A stretch of 64,000 bases of DNA from JADLHS01 sp044225555 (GCA_044225555.1 JBGAIM010000019.1:1-64000), one strand, 5' to 3'; shown: positions 33,811-43,525, numbered from the stretch's first letter. Program-made: numbers and translations. The notes: a model not told the origin generated them from the letters alone.

Positions 33811-36800
33811 ATGTTATTCCGGGTCAGGATGAGGGTCATATTGCTTTTTTGGCTGCTGGCGGTTTCGGCGGTGAACGCACAATTGCGCATCACCGAGTTC
33901 ATGGCTTCCAATGCCAGTACTCTCGCGGACGAAGATGGGTCTTTCGAGGACTGGATTGAAATTCAAAACAACTCCCCGGTGACGGTAAATCTGTTCGACT
34001 GGTCGCTGACGGATAACCATGGCGATCTGACGAAATGGAAGTTTCCGGCGACGAATCTGCCCCCGGGCCAATTCCTCGTGGTGTTCGCGTCAAACAAGGA
34101 TCGCCGCGCGCCCGGGGCCCCGCTGCACACAAGCTTCAAACTGGACGCCGGTGGGGAGTACCTGGCGCTGGTGGATCCCAGTGGGACAAACATCGTCACG
34201 GAGTTCGCGTCAAAATTTCCCGGGCAGGTGACGGATGTGTCCTATGGTTTTGCACTCGTCGCAAGCAACGTGACACTGGTGGCGACCGGAGCGACGGCGC
34301 GCGTGTTGGTACCTTCCGTGGCCAATGGTGGCAGCGCGCTTAACTACACTTGGACCGGCGCGGCCACGAATGAACCATTCAATGTCACGTCGTGGGTCAG
34401 TGGAGCAACCGGCGTTGGATTTGGCACCAGCGATGTCGGGCTGAATCTTCAATCCGCGATGCTGAACAACAACGCGTCGGCGTTCGTGCGTTTGCCTTTC
34501 ATCGTAAATAATCCGACCAACTTCTCACTGCTGACGTTGCGATTGAAATATGACGATGGCTTCGTGGCGTGGATCAACGGGGTTGAATTTGCTCGGGCGA
34601 ACGCGCCGCAGGAGGATCTGGCGTGGAATACCACCGCCACGGCAGTTCACGGGGCGGCGACCTTTGAAACGATGTCCTTTGGCGTCGCCCCGAATCTGTT
34701 GCGCAACGGGACGAACATGCTCGCCCTCCAGGGGATAAATGTGGCGGCGAATGACGGTTCGTTCCTTGTCTACCCGGAACTGATCGGGACAACCGTTGCG
34801 GGGGACAGTTCGAGCGGACTGTATTTCACCCAGCCGACCCCGGGGGCCGAGAATGTGGGCGGGGCCACCGTGCCCGGACCGGGCATTGCCAATGTAGTCC
34901 ATTCGCCAAGCATTCCATTGGAGAATGACAACCTGGTGGTAACAGCCCGGGTCTTCCGGACGGCGAATCCGTTGGCAAGCGTGACGATGTATTACCGCGT
35001 GATGTTCGGTGCGGAAACGGGCGTGACCATGTTCGACGATGGCGCCCACGGCGACGGCGCCGCGGGCGATGGCGTTTATGGGGCGACGATTCCGGCGAGT
35101 GCCAGCACCAGCAGCCAGATGGTTCGATACTATGTTCGTGCGCAGGACAATGCCGGTTACAGTTCGCGCCTGCCGGTATTCACCGATCCAGCATCCACCG
35201 CCGAGTATTTCGGCACGGTCATCAATCCGAACTATGTCACGAGCGCATTGCCGGTCGTGCATTTGTTCGCTCCGACCTCCGTGTTACAGCCCGGGCCGAC
35301 CACCGGCACCATCGGGGCGGATTCCAACGCCGGCGGGCGGGTCTCGCTGTTCTACGATGGCGAGTTCTACGACAATGTGTTCATGTTCCTGCGCGGTAAC
35401 ACCACGGCGGGTTACCCCAAGAAGTCACACCGTCTCGAATTCAATCGCGAACATCCCTTCCGTCACAACGAACCGGGCGGACGCATCCGCAAGACCTCGT
35501 TTGTGGCGGATTATCCAGACCCGACCTACATGCGGCAGGGCCTGAGTTACTGGTTGTGTGATTCTGTCGGTTCGCCGGCGCCCTTTTACGCGCCCTATCG
35601 GTTGCAGTTGAACGGACAATTCTACCAACTGGCGAATCATAACGACGTCCATACGGAAGAATTGCTGGACCGTCTCGGCTACGACCCCAATGGGGCGCTT
35701 TACAATGCCGCCGGAACGATCCAGCCCAGCGGCTTCAGCACGGGTGGTTTTGAGAAAAAGACGCGGACGTGGGAGGGCAATGCGGATTACACCGACCTGG
35801 CGAACGCCATCTCCGAGGCGCTCACCGTCGGTCAGCGCCACACCAACATCTTTGACCGGCTCGATCTGCCGGAGATCATCAGCTATATGGTCGCCGCCCG
35901 GTTTGTCCATGAGAACGACGATGTCTGGGCGAACATGAGCGTCTATCACGACAACGACGGGGACAATCTCTGGCGCATCGTTCCGTTCGACCTGAATCTC
36001 TCCTGGGGCGCCGCCTACATGGATTCGGCGGAGTACAGCGGCATTCAGGTGACGAACGATTATATCAAGAGTTTTCCGTTATACGGTTCTTCGCAAGCAC
36101 AACCCCTGGGCGGTGGAAATTGGAATCGCCTGTATGACGTGATCTTTAGCGTGGGGGCAACCCGCGAAATGTTCCTGCGCCGGATGCGCACCGTGCTGGA
36201 TGAGTATGTCAAACCGCCGGGCACCATTGCCACCAACTCGCCCATCTACCAGAAGGTGGTTGCGTGGCGGGACAAGATCACGGTCGAAGCCGCGCTTGAC
36301 CGGGCGTGGTGGGGTTGGCCGGGGAAGGGCGGGCAATGCAACTTCGATCCCGGCATCAATCTGGCGAACGGGGTGAACCTGCTGCTCACGGACTTTTTCG
36401 ACAAACGGCGTAATCATTTTTACGGCAAGCATAGCGTGACGAACACGGCGCTTCCCATCGGGATTCACAAGTCCACCAACGCCGGCATCCCGCTGGCGCA
36501 ATCCACCAACGCCACGCTGGTCATCGCGGCGTGGGATTACAATCCGGTTTCGGGCAATCAGGACGAAGAATACGTGAAGCTGAGCAATGCGAACAGTTTT
36601 GCCGTGGATATTTCCGGCTGGGAACTGGACGGGGGAATCCATTTCAAATTTCAAAGCGGCACCGTCGTGCCGGCGAATGGCTCCATCCATGTTTCGCCGA
36701 ATGTCCGAACGTTCCGTGCCCGGGCCACCAGCCCGCGGGGAGGGCAGGGACTCTTTGTCGTCGGGCCGTATGCGGGACATCTCAACGCCTGGGGCGAGTC

Positions 36801-39800
36801 GTTGATGTTGATGGACAGTACCGGTCGGACCATGGCCACCAATAGTTTCGTCGGCAGTCCGTCCCTCGCGCAACGCTACCTGCGGGTCACCGAGATCATG
36901 TATAACCCGTCGCCCCTGACGACCATTACGAACGACGAGCAGCAATTTGAGTACATCGAACTCAAGAATATTTCCACCAACACCGCCGTGAATCTCACGG
37001 GCGTGCGTTTCACCAATGGAATTTACTTCAACTTTACAGGCAGCGCGGTCACGAGCTTGTCGCCGGGGCAGACGGTATTGATCGTTCGCAATCAAGCGGC
37101 CTTCACGGCGCGTTACGGTGGTGGATTCAACATCGCAGGGCAATTCAGCGGAGCCCTCGACAACGGCGGCGAAGTCCTGCGTCTGGAGGATGCGGTCGGC
37201 GAAAAGGTTCTGGAGTTCGCCTACAACGACGATTGGTATCCCATCACGGATGGCCTCGGTTTTTCGCTGGTCATCATGGACGCGAATGCGCATTGGAGCA
37301 CCTGGGGACTGAAGGCCAGTTGGCGCGCCAGCGGCGTGCTCAATGGCTCACCTGGAGTTACAGACCCGGCGCCACCGGTATTCAGCCCCGTGATCGTGAA
37401 TGAAGTGCTCACGCACACTGATCTGCCACAACTCGATTCGGTCGAGTTGTTTAATCCAACCACCAATGCCGCGAACCTCGGGGGCTGGTTTCTCACCGAC
37501 GATTTTTACACCCCGAAGAAATATCGCATTCCCAACGGCACAACGATCCCGGCGGGCGGTTACCTGGTGTTCAACGAGAATCAATTCACCGTCGGCGCCA
37601 ATGCGTTTCGTTTCAACGAATATGGCGAGTTCGTCTATTTGTTCGCGGGCGACGCAAACACAAATCTTACCGGCTATGTGCAGGGCTATGAGTTCGGCGA
37701 GGCGCCCAACGGTGTGAGCTTCGGTCGCTACACCAACAGTCAGGGGGATGTCCAGTTGGTGCTGCAAAGCGCCGTCACACTGGGGACGAACAATGCCTAT
37801 CCGCGCGTTGGGCCAATTGTGATTTCTGAATTCATGTACCGGCCGCTGGAAACGAACGGCGTGGACAACGACCTGGATGAGTTCATCGAACTCCAGAATA
37901 CCACGGCCACCAACGTGCCGCTCTATTACGTCGGGGCGGCAACCAACACCTGGCGGGTGCGCAACGGGGTGGATTTTGATTTCCCGACGAATCAATCGCT
38001 GGCGGCGGGGGCCCGGTTGTTGGTCGTGGGTTTCAATCCCACCAATACAAGCCAGCTCGCGGCTTTTCGTTCGCGGTACGGTGTCTCCAATACCGTGCCG
38101 GTTTATGGGCCGTGGTCGGGCAAGCTGGATAATTCGGGAGAAACCATCGAACTCAAACAGCCGGACAAGCCGGACGAAGTGACTGGCTTCATTCCCTACA
38201 TCATGATGGACAAGGTGGCTTATCGCGACGGCTCCCCCTGGCCCGCTGGCGCCGATGGGATCGGGAATTCTTTGCAGCGCGTCAACAACGCCGGCTTTGG
38301 CAATGATCCCACCAACTGGTTTGCGGCTGGAACATCGGCCGGTCGGATCACGGTTGCCAACGTCGCTCCTGTGGTTTCGATTTTGTCACCGGCCCAAGGG
38401 GATGTTGTCAGTTCAACGAATGTAATTGTCTCGGTGCTGGCCAGCGATGCGGGCGGGGCCGTGTCCCTGGTGCAACTGCTGGCGAATGACTCCCAGATTG
38501 GCCAGTGGACGAGCACATCCTCGAACTTCGTGTGGACAGGTGTTTCGTCCGGGACGCAGAAGTTGCAGGCGCGGGTTACGGATAATTTAGGGGCAGTGGG
38601 TGCTTCGAGCAATGTGACCATCACCGTGGTTGCGCCGCCGCCAGTCGTGACGATCATCGCACCCACGAATGGGGCGATTCTGATTTCTGGCATGAGTACC
38701 ACTCTTTCGGCCACGGCTGTGAGCGGTGGTAGTGACGCAGCGAGCGTCCGCTTCTTTCTGGACGGCAATCTGATTGGCAGTGCAAGCGCACCGTTCACTT
38801 TGCCGTGGACGGCGAATCCCATCGGTTATCACGCCCTGTCCGCGATCGCCTACGATGCGCAGGGACAGACCAGCACGCTGGCGTCGGTGACGGTGTTTGT
38901 ACAGGCGTCGTTGGTCAGCCCGGTGCTGATCCCGGCTGGTTCGACCTGGCGCTATCTGGACAACGGGATTGGTCAGGGTGCGGGCTGGAATCAGCCGGCC
39001 TTCGTAGAGACTGGATGGTCGAGCTCCGCCGCCAAATTTGGCTTTAACAACAACGCCAATTCCGGGATCGCCACCGTGTTGAGTTACGGCCCCGACGGCG
39101 CGAACAAGTATCCCGCCTATTATTTCCGGTGCCAGTTCGTCGTGCCGGCTGTGGATGGAATGACCAACCTCTTGCTGGAGGCGCAGCGGGATGACGGCAT
39201 GGCGGTGTATTTGAATGGGGCGGACCTTTATCGCGACAATTTGCCCGCCGGCACGCTCGCATATGCTCAACTTGCCACCAATGCCACGGACAATGGCAGC
39301 TCGTGGCAGTCCGCTACGCTGCCGTTGAGCGGCCTGCTGCCGGGCACCAATCTGCTGGCGGTGGAACTCCATCAATCCAGTTTGAGTAGCAGTGACAGTG
39401 CGTTCGACCTGCGGCTGACCTTGCTCGGATACATTCTCGGGCCCGCTTTGTTGAGCCAGCCGGCGAACCTGACGGTTGCGGCAGGGAGCAATGCAACCTT
39501 CACGGTCACTGCCGCGGGCAGCGGGCCGTTGACGTACCGCTGGTATTACAACAACACGCTGCAATCGTCTGCGGGCAGTTCACTGACGATTACCAATGTT
39601 CAAACCGGCCATGCGGGAGGATATTACGCCGTGGTTTCCAATACCCTTGGCGCCGTCACCAGCAGCGTGGCCACGCTTACGGTGACCACCAGCGACACGG
39701 ACGGGGACGGCATGCCCGACAACTGGGAATTGGCCAACGGCACCAACCCGGGCGTGAATGACGCGAATGGCGATCTGGATGCCGATGGGATGACGAACCT

Positions 39801-40068
39801 CCGCGAATATTGGGCCGGGACGAACCCGACGAATGCGGCGAGCGCGCTGCGGTTCAATTCGGTGATGCCGGTGGGTAACAATCTGGTATTCTCCTTCACG
39901 GCCGTTTCCAATCGCGGCTACACCGTCCAGTCCCAGCCGGCGATTGGTGGCCTCTGGCAAAAGTGGCAGGACATTGGAGCTGCCGTAAGCAACCGGACAA
40001 TGTGGCTGACGAATGCAGCGGCAGGGACGAACCGGTTCTATCGGTTGGTGACACCGTTACAACCTTAG
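33811..40068 (+). CDS. Giant secreted CotH-kinase-like / lamin-tail-domain protein
   Basis: 2085 residues with a signal peptide (ends near VNAQ; a second ATG lies at 33829). A lamin-tail domain (about 24-140) comes first, then a ligand-binding-like beta domain (about 165-325) and a CotH domain (about 485-860). The CotH domain has RGNTTAGYPKKSHRLEF and FDLNLSWG (D727), the counterparts of the CotH lysine and Mg-binding aspartate regions. Four more lamin-tail domains (about 905-1500), two Big/Ig-like domains, a second copy of the beta domain (about 1705-1875), an Ig domain, a calcium-type repeat (DTDGDGMPDNWE) and the tail TNRFYRLVTPLQP follow. CotH proteins are protein kinases, proven in spore coats and in Legionella effectors. 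A convergent operon encodes VTC, DUF4956 and HlyD-like proteins, partners often found near CotH genes. Confidence 0.88.
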   Translation: MLFRVRMRVILLFWLLAVSAVNAQLRITEFMASNASTLADEDGSFEDWIEIQNNSPVTVNLFDWSLTDNHGDLTKWKFPATNLPPGQFLVVFASNKDRRAPGAPLHTSFKLDAGGEYLALVDPSGTNIVTEFASKFPGQVTDVSYGFALVASNVTLVATGATARVLVPSVANGGSALNYTWTGAATNEPFNVTSWVSGATGVGFGTSDVGLNLQSAMLNNNASAFVRLPFIVNNPTNFSLLTLRLKYDDGFVAWINGVEFARANAPQEDLAWNTTATAVHGAATFETMSFGVAPNLLRNGTNMLALQGINVAANDGSFLVYPELIGTTVAGDSSSGLYFTQPTPGAENVGGATVPGPGIANVVHSPSIPLENDNLVVTARVFRTANPLASVTMYYRVMFGAETGVTMFDDGAHGDGAAGDGVYGATIPASASTSSQMVRYYVRAQDNAGYSSRLPVFTDPASTAEYFGTVINPNYVTSALPVVHLFAPTSVLQPGPTTGTIGADSNAGGRVSLFYDGEFYDNVFMFLRGNTTAGYPKKSHRLEFNREHPFRHNEPGGRIRKTSFVADYPDPTYMRQGLSYWLCDSVGSPAPFYAPYRLQLNGQFYQLANHNDVHTEELLDRLGYDPNGALYNAAGTIQPSGFSTGGFEKKTRTWEGNADYTDLANAISEALTVGQRHTNIFDRLDLPEIISYMVAARFVHENDDVWANMSVYHDNDGDNLWRIVPFDLNLSWGAAYMDSAEYSGIQVTNDYIKSFPLYGSSQAQPLGGGNWNRLYDVIFSVGATREMFLRRMRTVLDEYVKPPGTIATNSPIYQKVVAWRDKITVEAALDRAWWGWPGKGGQCNFDPGINLANGVNLLLTDFFDKRRNHFYGKHSVTNTALPIGIHKSTNAGIPLAQSTNATLVIAAWDYNPVSGNQDEEYVKLSNANSFAVDISGWELDGGIHFKFQSGTVVPANGSIHVSPNVRTFRARATSPRGGQGLFVVGPYAGHLNAWGESLMLMDSTGRTMATNSFVGSPSLAQRYLRVTEIMYNPSPLTTITNDEQQFEYIELKNISTNTAVNLTGVRFTNGIYFNFTGSAVTSLSPGQTVLIVRNQAAFTARYGGGFNIAGQFSGALDNGGEVLRLEDAVGEKVLEFAYNDDWYPITDGLGFSLVIMDANAHWSTWGLKASWRASGVLNGSPGVTDPAPPVFSPVIVNEVLTHTDLPQLDSVELFNPTTNAANLGGWFLTDDFYTPKKYRIPNGTTIPAGGYLVFNENQFTVGANAFRFNEYGEFVYLFAGDANTNLTGYVQGYEFGEAPNGVSFGRYTNSQGDVQLVLQSAVTLGTNNAYPRVGPIVISEFMYRPLETNGVDNDLDEFIELQNTTATNVPLYYVGAATNTWRVRNGVDFDFPTNQSLAAGARLLVVGFNPTNTSQLAAFRSRYGVSNTVPVYGPWSGKLDNSGETIELKQPDKPDEVTGFIPYIMMDKVAYRDGSPWPAGADGIGNSLQRVNNAGFGNDPTNWFAAGTSAGRITVANVAPVVSILSPAQGDVVSSTNVIVSVLASDAGGAVSLVQLLANDSQIGQWTSTSSNFVWTGVSSGTQKLQARVTDNLGAVGASSNVTITVVAPPPVVTIIAPTNGAILISGMSTTLSATAVSGGSDAASVRFFLDGNLIGSASAPFTLPWTANPIGYHALSAIAYDAQGQTSTLASVTVFVQASLVSPVLIPAGSTWRYLDNGIGQGAGWNQPAFVETGWSSSAAKFGFNNNANSGIATVLSYGPDGANKYPAYYFRCQFVVPAVDGMTNLLLEAQRDDGMAVYLNGADLYRDNLPAGTLAYAQLATNATDNGSSWQSATLPLSGLLPGTNLLAVELHQSSLSSSDSAFDLRLTLLGYILGPALLSQPANLTVAAGSNATFTVTAAGSGPLTYRWYYNNTLQSSAGSSLTITNVQTGHAGGYYAVVSNTLGAVTSSVATLTVTTSDTDGDGMPDNWELANGTNPGVNDANGDLDADGMTNLREYWAGTNPTNAASALRFNSVMPVGNNLVFSFTAVSNRGYTVQSQPAIGGLWQKWQDIGAAVSNRTMWLTNAAAGTNRFYRLVTPLQP

Positions 40069-40074
40069 CCGGTC

Positions 40075-40087
40075 GGGCGTTCCGCCC
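40075..40087. terminator. Short hairpin between convergent genes
   Basis: GGGCG and CGCCC with a TTC loop lie 7 bases after the CotH-gene stop and 15 bases before the end of the convergent lipoprotein gene. There is no T run, so a bidirectional terminator role is only suggested by position. Confidence 0.3.
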
Positions 40088-40101
40088 ACGTGGCGAGGCG
40101 G

Positions 40102-40785
40102 TTATTGGACTAGTTTGGCCCGCCCAACGAAGTCCCGGCCGAAGTACTGCAAAAGCGTTCTCAGTAACACCGGCTCGCGCTTTTCGGAGACACGATCACC
40201 GCCTTCGACGTAGCCATCCCAGGCAGTTTGCATGCGGCCGGAGCGCATGCTCGCTTGATCGAAGAGCTTCAAGCGAATCCCCATGGTGGAATACGGAACA
40301 TCTACCACGCGTTGAATCCCCAGCTCCGGCTGGGCATAAGGGTACGGGACTCCTGGAGGACCGAAATACGTAGGAACATTCTGATACGAGCTGTCAGGAT
40401 CAGCCCAGGTGCCCGCACGATTTGAAACCACCAGCTTGCCGCGCTTCCAGGATTCATCAATCCAGTAGGTGAGCGTGAATTCTGCCTTGTCCGGCGCGAC
40501 CAGATCAAAGCCTTGCTGCCGCAGTTCGGCCATGAGCGCCTGTCGCAATGCCGTTTCTTCCTCCCGCGGATGGGCGTGGTCGGCAATGGCAATCCGGTTG
40601 GTGGCGCTCAAACGATACTGCGCATTTTGCCGGGCGACGACATAAGCCGTCCGTGACGCGCAACCGGTGACAGCGGTGAAAGCGCAGGCCATCAGCACGG
40701 TCAGGATGGAGCGTGACCAGGTCAGGTCTCGATTTGAGGTGCGGCTCAAATGCGGACGGGGTTCAACGTTGCATTCGGCGGCCAA
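40102..40785 (-). CDS. DUF4136-like lipoprotein
   Basis: 227 residues if the TTG at 40785 is used; the true start is uncertain because no ATG precedes the signal peptide. A hydrophobic run leads to lipobox AVTGCAS (cysteine near residue 42), so the mature protein is a membrane-anchored lipoprotein. The rest, with a conserved central tryptophan-rich YWIDESWKRGK and a late RTLLQYFG, resembles DUF4136 proteins, but the match is by eye only. It starts 24 bases after the HlyD-like gene and closes the VTC operon, suggesting a role in the same envelope process. Confidence 0.6.
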   Translation of the reverse strand: MAAECNVEPRPHLSRTSNRDLTWSRSILTVLMACAFTAVTGCASRTAYVVARQNAQYRLSATNRIAIADHAHPREEETALRQALMAELRQQGFDLVAPDKAEFTLTYWIDESWKRGKLVVSNRAGTWADPDSSYQNVPTYFGPPGVPYPYAQPELGIQRVVDVPYSTMGIRLKLFDQASMRSGRMQTAWDGYVEGGDRVSEKREPVLLRTLLQYFGRDFVGRAKLVQ

Positions 40786-40809
40786 CCCGGTTCCGGTGGT
40801 TGGGCTGGC

Positions 40810-41886
40810 TTAGTTGACCAGTAACCGGATGTCCACGAGTTCGCCCGGAAGGATGCGCATGTTCGGTGGAATGCTGATGATGATGGGCAATCCCCGCTCC
40901 TGGGCGGCACCCATGCCGCGGACGCGCAGCGGTGCGTCGAACAACTCCATCCGGGGGCCGATCTCGGTGACCTGTGCTTCGCCTACTTTCCGCACCAGAC
41001 CCCGGCTGCGAACTTCCGCCCGCATGCCGACCTTGGGCTCGATGCGCAGGGGCTGGCTGAGATAGCCGATGATTCGATTCGGAGTGGTGCTAGCAATGGT
41101 GACAATGGGGATGCCTTCGGTCACAGTCGTGCCCGCCAGTTTGTCCACCTTGCTGACGCGCCCGCTGATGGGCGCCGTGAGCACAATCGGTTGCAGTTGG
41201 GCCTCGGCCAGCTTGAGATTTTCTTCCGCCACAGCCAGGGCGGCTTTCGTTGCGGGTGATTCGGCCGTTGGCGTGGCGGGATCGAGTTCGTGCCAGGTTT
41301 TTTCGGCGGCTTCCACGGCCAGGGTCTTTTGCTCAACGTCCAAGGTGGCCTGGTCGAAATCGCGCTGCGCGACGTCGAGCGAATCACTCGTATCAATTTT
41401 TTCAGCGACGAGTTCACTTTTACGCTGCAGTTCATTGCGGGCGTAGGTCAATTGTGCCTGGGCGGAGGCGAGTTCCGCGCGGCGGATCATCCAACTCAAC
41501 CGGAAGTCGGCAAGCCGGATCTTGTCGCCGTTATCGAGTCCGGCCTCAGCTCGAATCAGATCCATTTCGGCGTGGATCACGGCAATCGTGTTGCTTAACA
41601 CCAGCGGGTCCGTGACATCCACGGTGGCAATGACGTCGCCAGCATTCACCTCTTGAAACAACCTGACGTTGAGTTGAGAAACCCGTCCGGGCTTGGGGCT
41701 GGAGACGTCCTGCGCGACCGATTCGGCCTGGCCCATCACGACGGGATTGGCCAGGTTTTTGCCCCACAGCCAGACGGTGATCCCCAACACAGCGACGAAC
41801 GCCAGGGTGGGTACGACATTGATGCGGAACTGGCGCCAGTAATGTTCCGGCGGACTGGAGACGGGCGGCAGCGGATCCGGGCTCAT
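40810..41886 (-). CDS. HlyD-like membrane fusion (adaptor) protein
   Basis: 358 residues: one membrane segment (about 26-44), a biotinyl-lipoyl-like half (about 55-90), a long alpha-helical hairpin (about 105-220), the second lipoyl half with LTAPISGRVSKV, and a beta-barrel with PKVGMRAEVRSRG. This is the standard architecture of HlyD/EmrA-type periplasmic adaptors that link an inner-membrane transporter to an outer-membrane channel. No ABC, RND or MFS partner lies in the operon. The ATG overlaps the stop of the DUF4956 gene by 4 bases, so it probably works with VTC/DUF4956. Confidence 0.85.
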   Translation of the reverse strand: MSPDPLPPVSSPPEHYWRQFRINVVPTLAFVAVLGITVWLWGKNLANPVVMGQAESVAQDVSSPKPGRVSQLNVRLFQEVNAGDVIATVDVTDPLVLSNTIAVIHAEMDLIRAEAGLDNGDKIRLADFRLSWMIRRAELASAQAQLTYARNELQRKSELVAEKIDTSDSLDVAQRDFDQATLDVEQKTLAVEAAEKTWHELDPATPTAESPATKAALAVAEENLKLAEAQLQPIVLTAPISGRVSKVDKLAGTTVTEGIPIVTIASTTPNRIIGYLSQPLRIEPKVGMRAEVRSRGLVRKVGEAQVTEIGPRMELFDAPLRVRGMGAAQERGLPIIISIPPNMRILPGELVDIRLLVN

Positions 41887-42578
41887 AATTCAGATTCCTC
41901 CTGCGCCTTCAAACTCGTGACGCGTGAAACCCCGGTAACCTCCCGCAGTTCGTTCAGGAGGTCATCGGTGCGATCAGGGTTGCGGAGGAGGAGGCGATAG
42001 GACAGGTCGGTGCCGGTGTCGGCGTCGCTTGAACGCTGGCTGGCACAATGCATGGAGCGGCTGTGGCGTTGCAGCACGCGGCTCATGAATCCCAATTCGG
42101 CGAGCGGGCGGGTCCAGTGCAGGTTGACAATGACATCATAACGGTGCCGGCTGCCGAAGGCGGTGTACCAGAGAAAGAACATGACCGAGATCAAAGTGGC
42201 GGTGGCGATGACGGCCAGGGAGAAGCGCTGGGTGCCACAGGCCATCCCAACCACGAGCACGCAGAGGACATAACTGGTGTCCAGCGTGTCACGCAGCACA
42301 TTACGGAAACGCACGATGGCAAAGACCGCCATCAGACCGAACGCCGTGACGAGGTTGTTGTTCAGCACCATCATGACGACGGTTACCACCATCGGAATGA
42401 TGACCAGGGCGTTGACGAAGGCGCGGGAGTAGGACAGTCCGCGATGCGTCACCATGTAAGTCGCGGCGATGGCCATTCCACCCAGAAACGCGAGGCACAA
42501 GCCCAACAGCAATGCCGGGGCGTTGATGGGTTGCGCCGAGTAATCGGCGCTGAAAAATGCGCTCAGGAGGTCGTCCAT
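41883..42578 (-). CDS. DUF4956 membrane protein
   Basis: 231 residues with four strong hydrophobic segments (about 22-43, 51-73, 100-117, 122-145) and a cytosolic C-terminal domain with charged patches. The AVFAIVRFRNVLRDTLDTSYV block between membrane segments is the conserved core of DUF4956. Family members are encoded next to VTC-domain polyphosphate polymerases in many bacteria, as here. The start overlaps the VTC gene by 16 bases. It may carry polyphosphate or another polymer across the membrane, but its activity is not established. Confidence 0.85.
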   Translation of the reverse strand: MDDLLSAFFSADYSAQPINAPALLLGLCLAFLGGMAIAATYMVTHRGLSYSRAFVNALVIIPMVVTVVMMVLNNNLVTAFGLMAVFAIVRFRNVLRDTLDTSYVLCVLVVGMACGTQRFSLAVIATATLISVMFFLWYTAFGSRHRYDVIVNLHWTRPLAELGFMSRVLQRHSRSMHCASQRSSDADTGTDLSYRLLLRNPDRTDDLLNELREVTGVSRVTSLKAQEESEL

Positions 42579-43429
42579 ACCAGATTGTCTTTTTCGCCCG
42601 CGGTCGCACTGCCGTTGCGGCGCGGATTGCGATGTTCGCGGAGAAATTTTTCCACCAAGTCGGCGTGTTCCGGTTGATGAAACATCGGGTTCAGCTGTTC
42701 CTCACCCAGCAGGGCGACACCTTCGGCGTATTTGGCCACGCCGCACTGCATGACGTTGAACAGCCTTACCATTTCGAAGAACCAGTTTGGAAATCGCGTG
42801 GTGAACTTCAATTCCAGGATGACCAACGGTCCCCAAGGCAGCACGGGATTCTCCATGCGAGTGGTGATCACCGGTTGGGTATGCGGCGTGATGCGGACCT
42901 GACGGTCAAAGGTGACGCGCACGGAGTTATCTTCGTGACTCATCCAGGCTTCCCGCTGGTAGAAGACGTGAGTCTTAAGTGTGGCACCGCTGTCGTGCAT
43001 CAACCGGCAGAAACTCTGCAAGGCACTGAGGTGTTTGGGGCTGCTGGAAACGAGGTGACTCGCTTCCGGAAGCTGACCGGCGAGCAGGGCGGGCACGGCC
43101 TCGCGTCGAACCCCGCCGCGCTGCTTCAAGATCGCGTTGTCCGAACGGCGCTTGATCTCGAAGAACACCGGTGCCGCCGGGTTGTCGTCGTAATACCTCA
43201 AACGCAGCTTGTAACGGTTCTTGTTTCCATTGACCACGTCCCAGTAAAGTCGCAGATCGCCCGAATCGAGATATAGGCTGTGGTTCGGATAGGAGAAATC
43301 GGAACTCTTGGAGGCAAATTCGTCGGGAACGAGATAGGAGCGGACAAAGTCACGCATCGCCAGGGCAACATCTTCGCTGACCAGATACTTCAACTCAAAT
43401 CGTTGTGGTTGTAACTTGTCGTTCTCCAT
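42563..43429 (-). CDS. VTC-domain polyphosphate polymerase-like protein
   Basis: 288 residues, one VTC domain. The tunnel-lining basic strands are visible as FELKYLV, KYKLRLRYYD-type (NRYKLRLRYY), FFEIKRRSD and RVTFDRQVR, and the catalytic-side glutamates in VILELKF. In yeast, Vtc4 builds polyphosphate from ATP in such a tunnel. There is no SPX domain, as is usual in bacteria. It is the first gene of the operon VTC, DUF4956, HlyD, lipoprotein, with gene overlaps of 16 and 4 bases and then a 24-base gap. Confidence 0.87.
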   Translation of the reverse strand: MENDKLQPQRFELKYLVSEDVALAMRDFVRSYLVPDEFASKSSDFSYPNHSLYLDSGDLRLYWDVVNGNKNRYKLRLRYYDDNPAAPVFFEIKRRSDNAILKQRGGVRREAVPALLAGQLPEASHLVSSSPKHLSALQSFCRLMHDSGATLKTHVFYQREAWMSHEDNSVRVTFDRQVRITPHTQPVITTRMENPVLPWGPLVILELKFTTRFPNWFFEMVRLFNVMQCGVAKYAEGVALLGEEQLNPMFHQPEHADLVEKFLREHRNPRRNGSATAGEKDNLVWTTS

Positions 43430-43484
43430 TGCGCTCCATCACCCATCCTTGCCACGAACCCTAGGGAAGGCAGCGGGCATGCGT

Positions 43485-43525
43485 ATTCTACGCTTAGAAT
43501 CCCTCATGTTACAGGATTGTGTCAA
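43485..43525 (-). promoter_or_regulatory. Candidate promoter and palindromic operator of the VTC operon
   Basis: On the minus strand a perfect TTGACA lies at 43525-43520. At 18-base spacing GATTCT matches the -10 in 3 of 6. Overlapping that -10 is the perfect palindrome ATTCTAAGCGTAGAAT (43485-43500). A repressor or activator could bind there. The VTC start codon is about 56 bases downstream of the palindrome. Confidence 0.35.
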
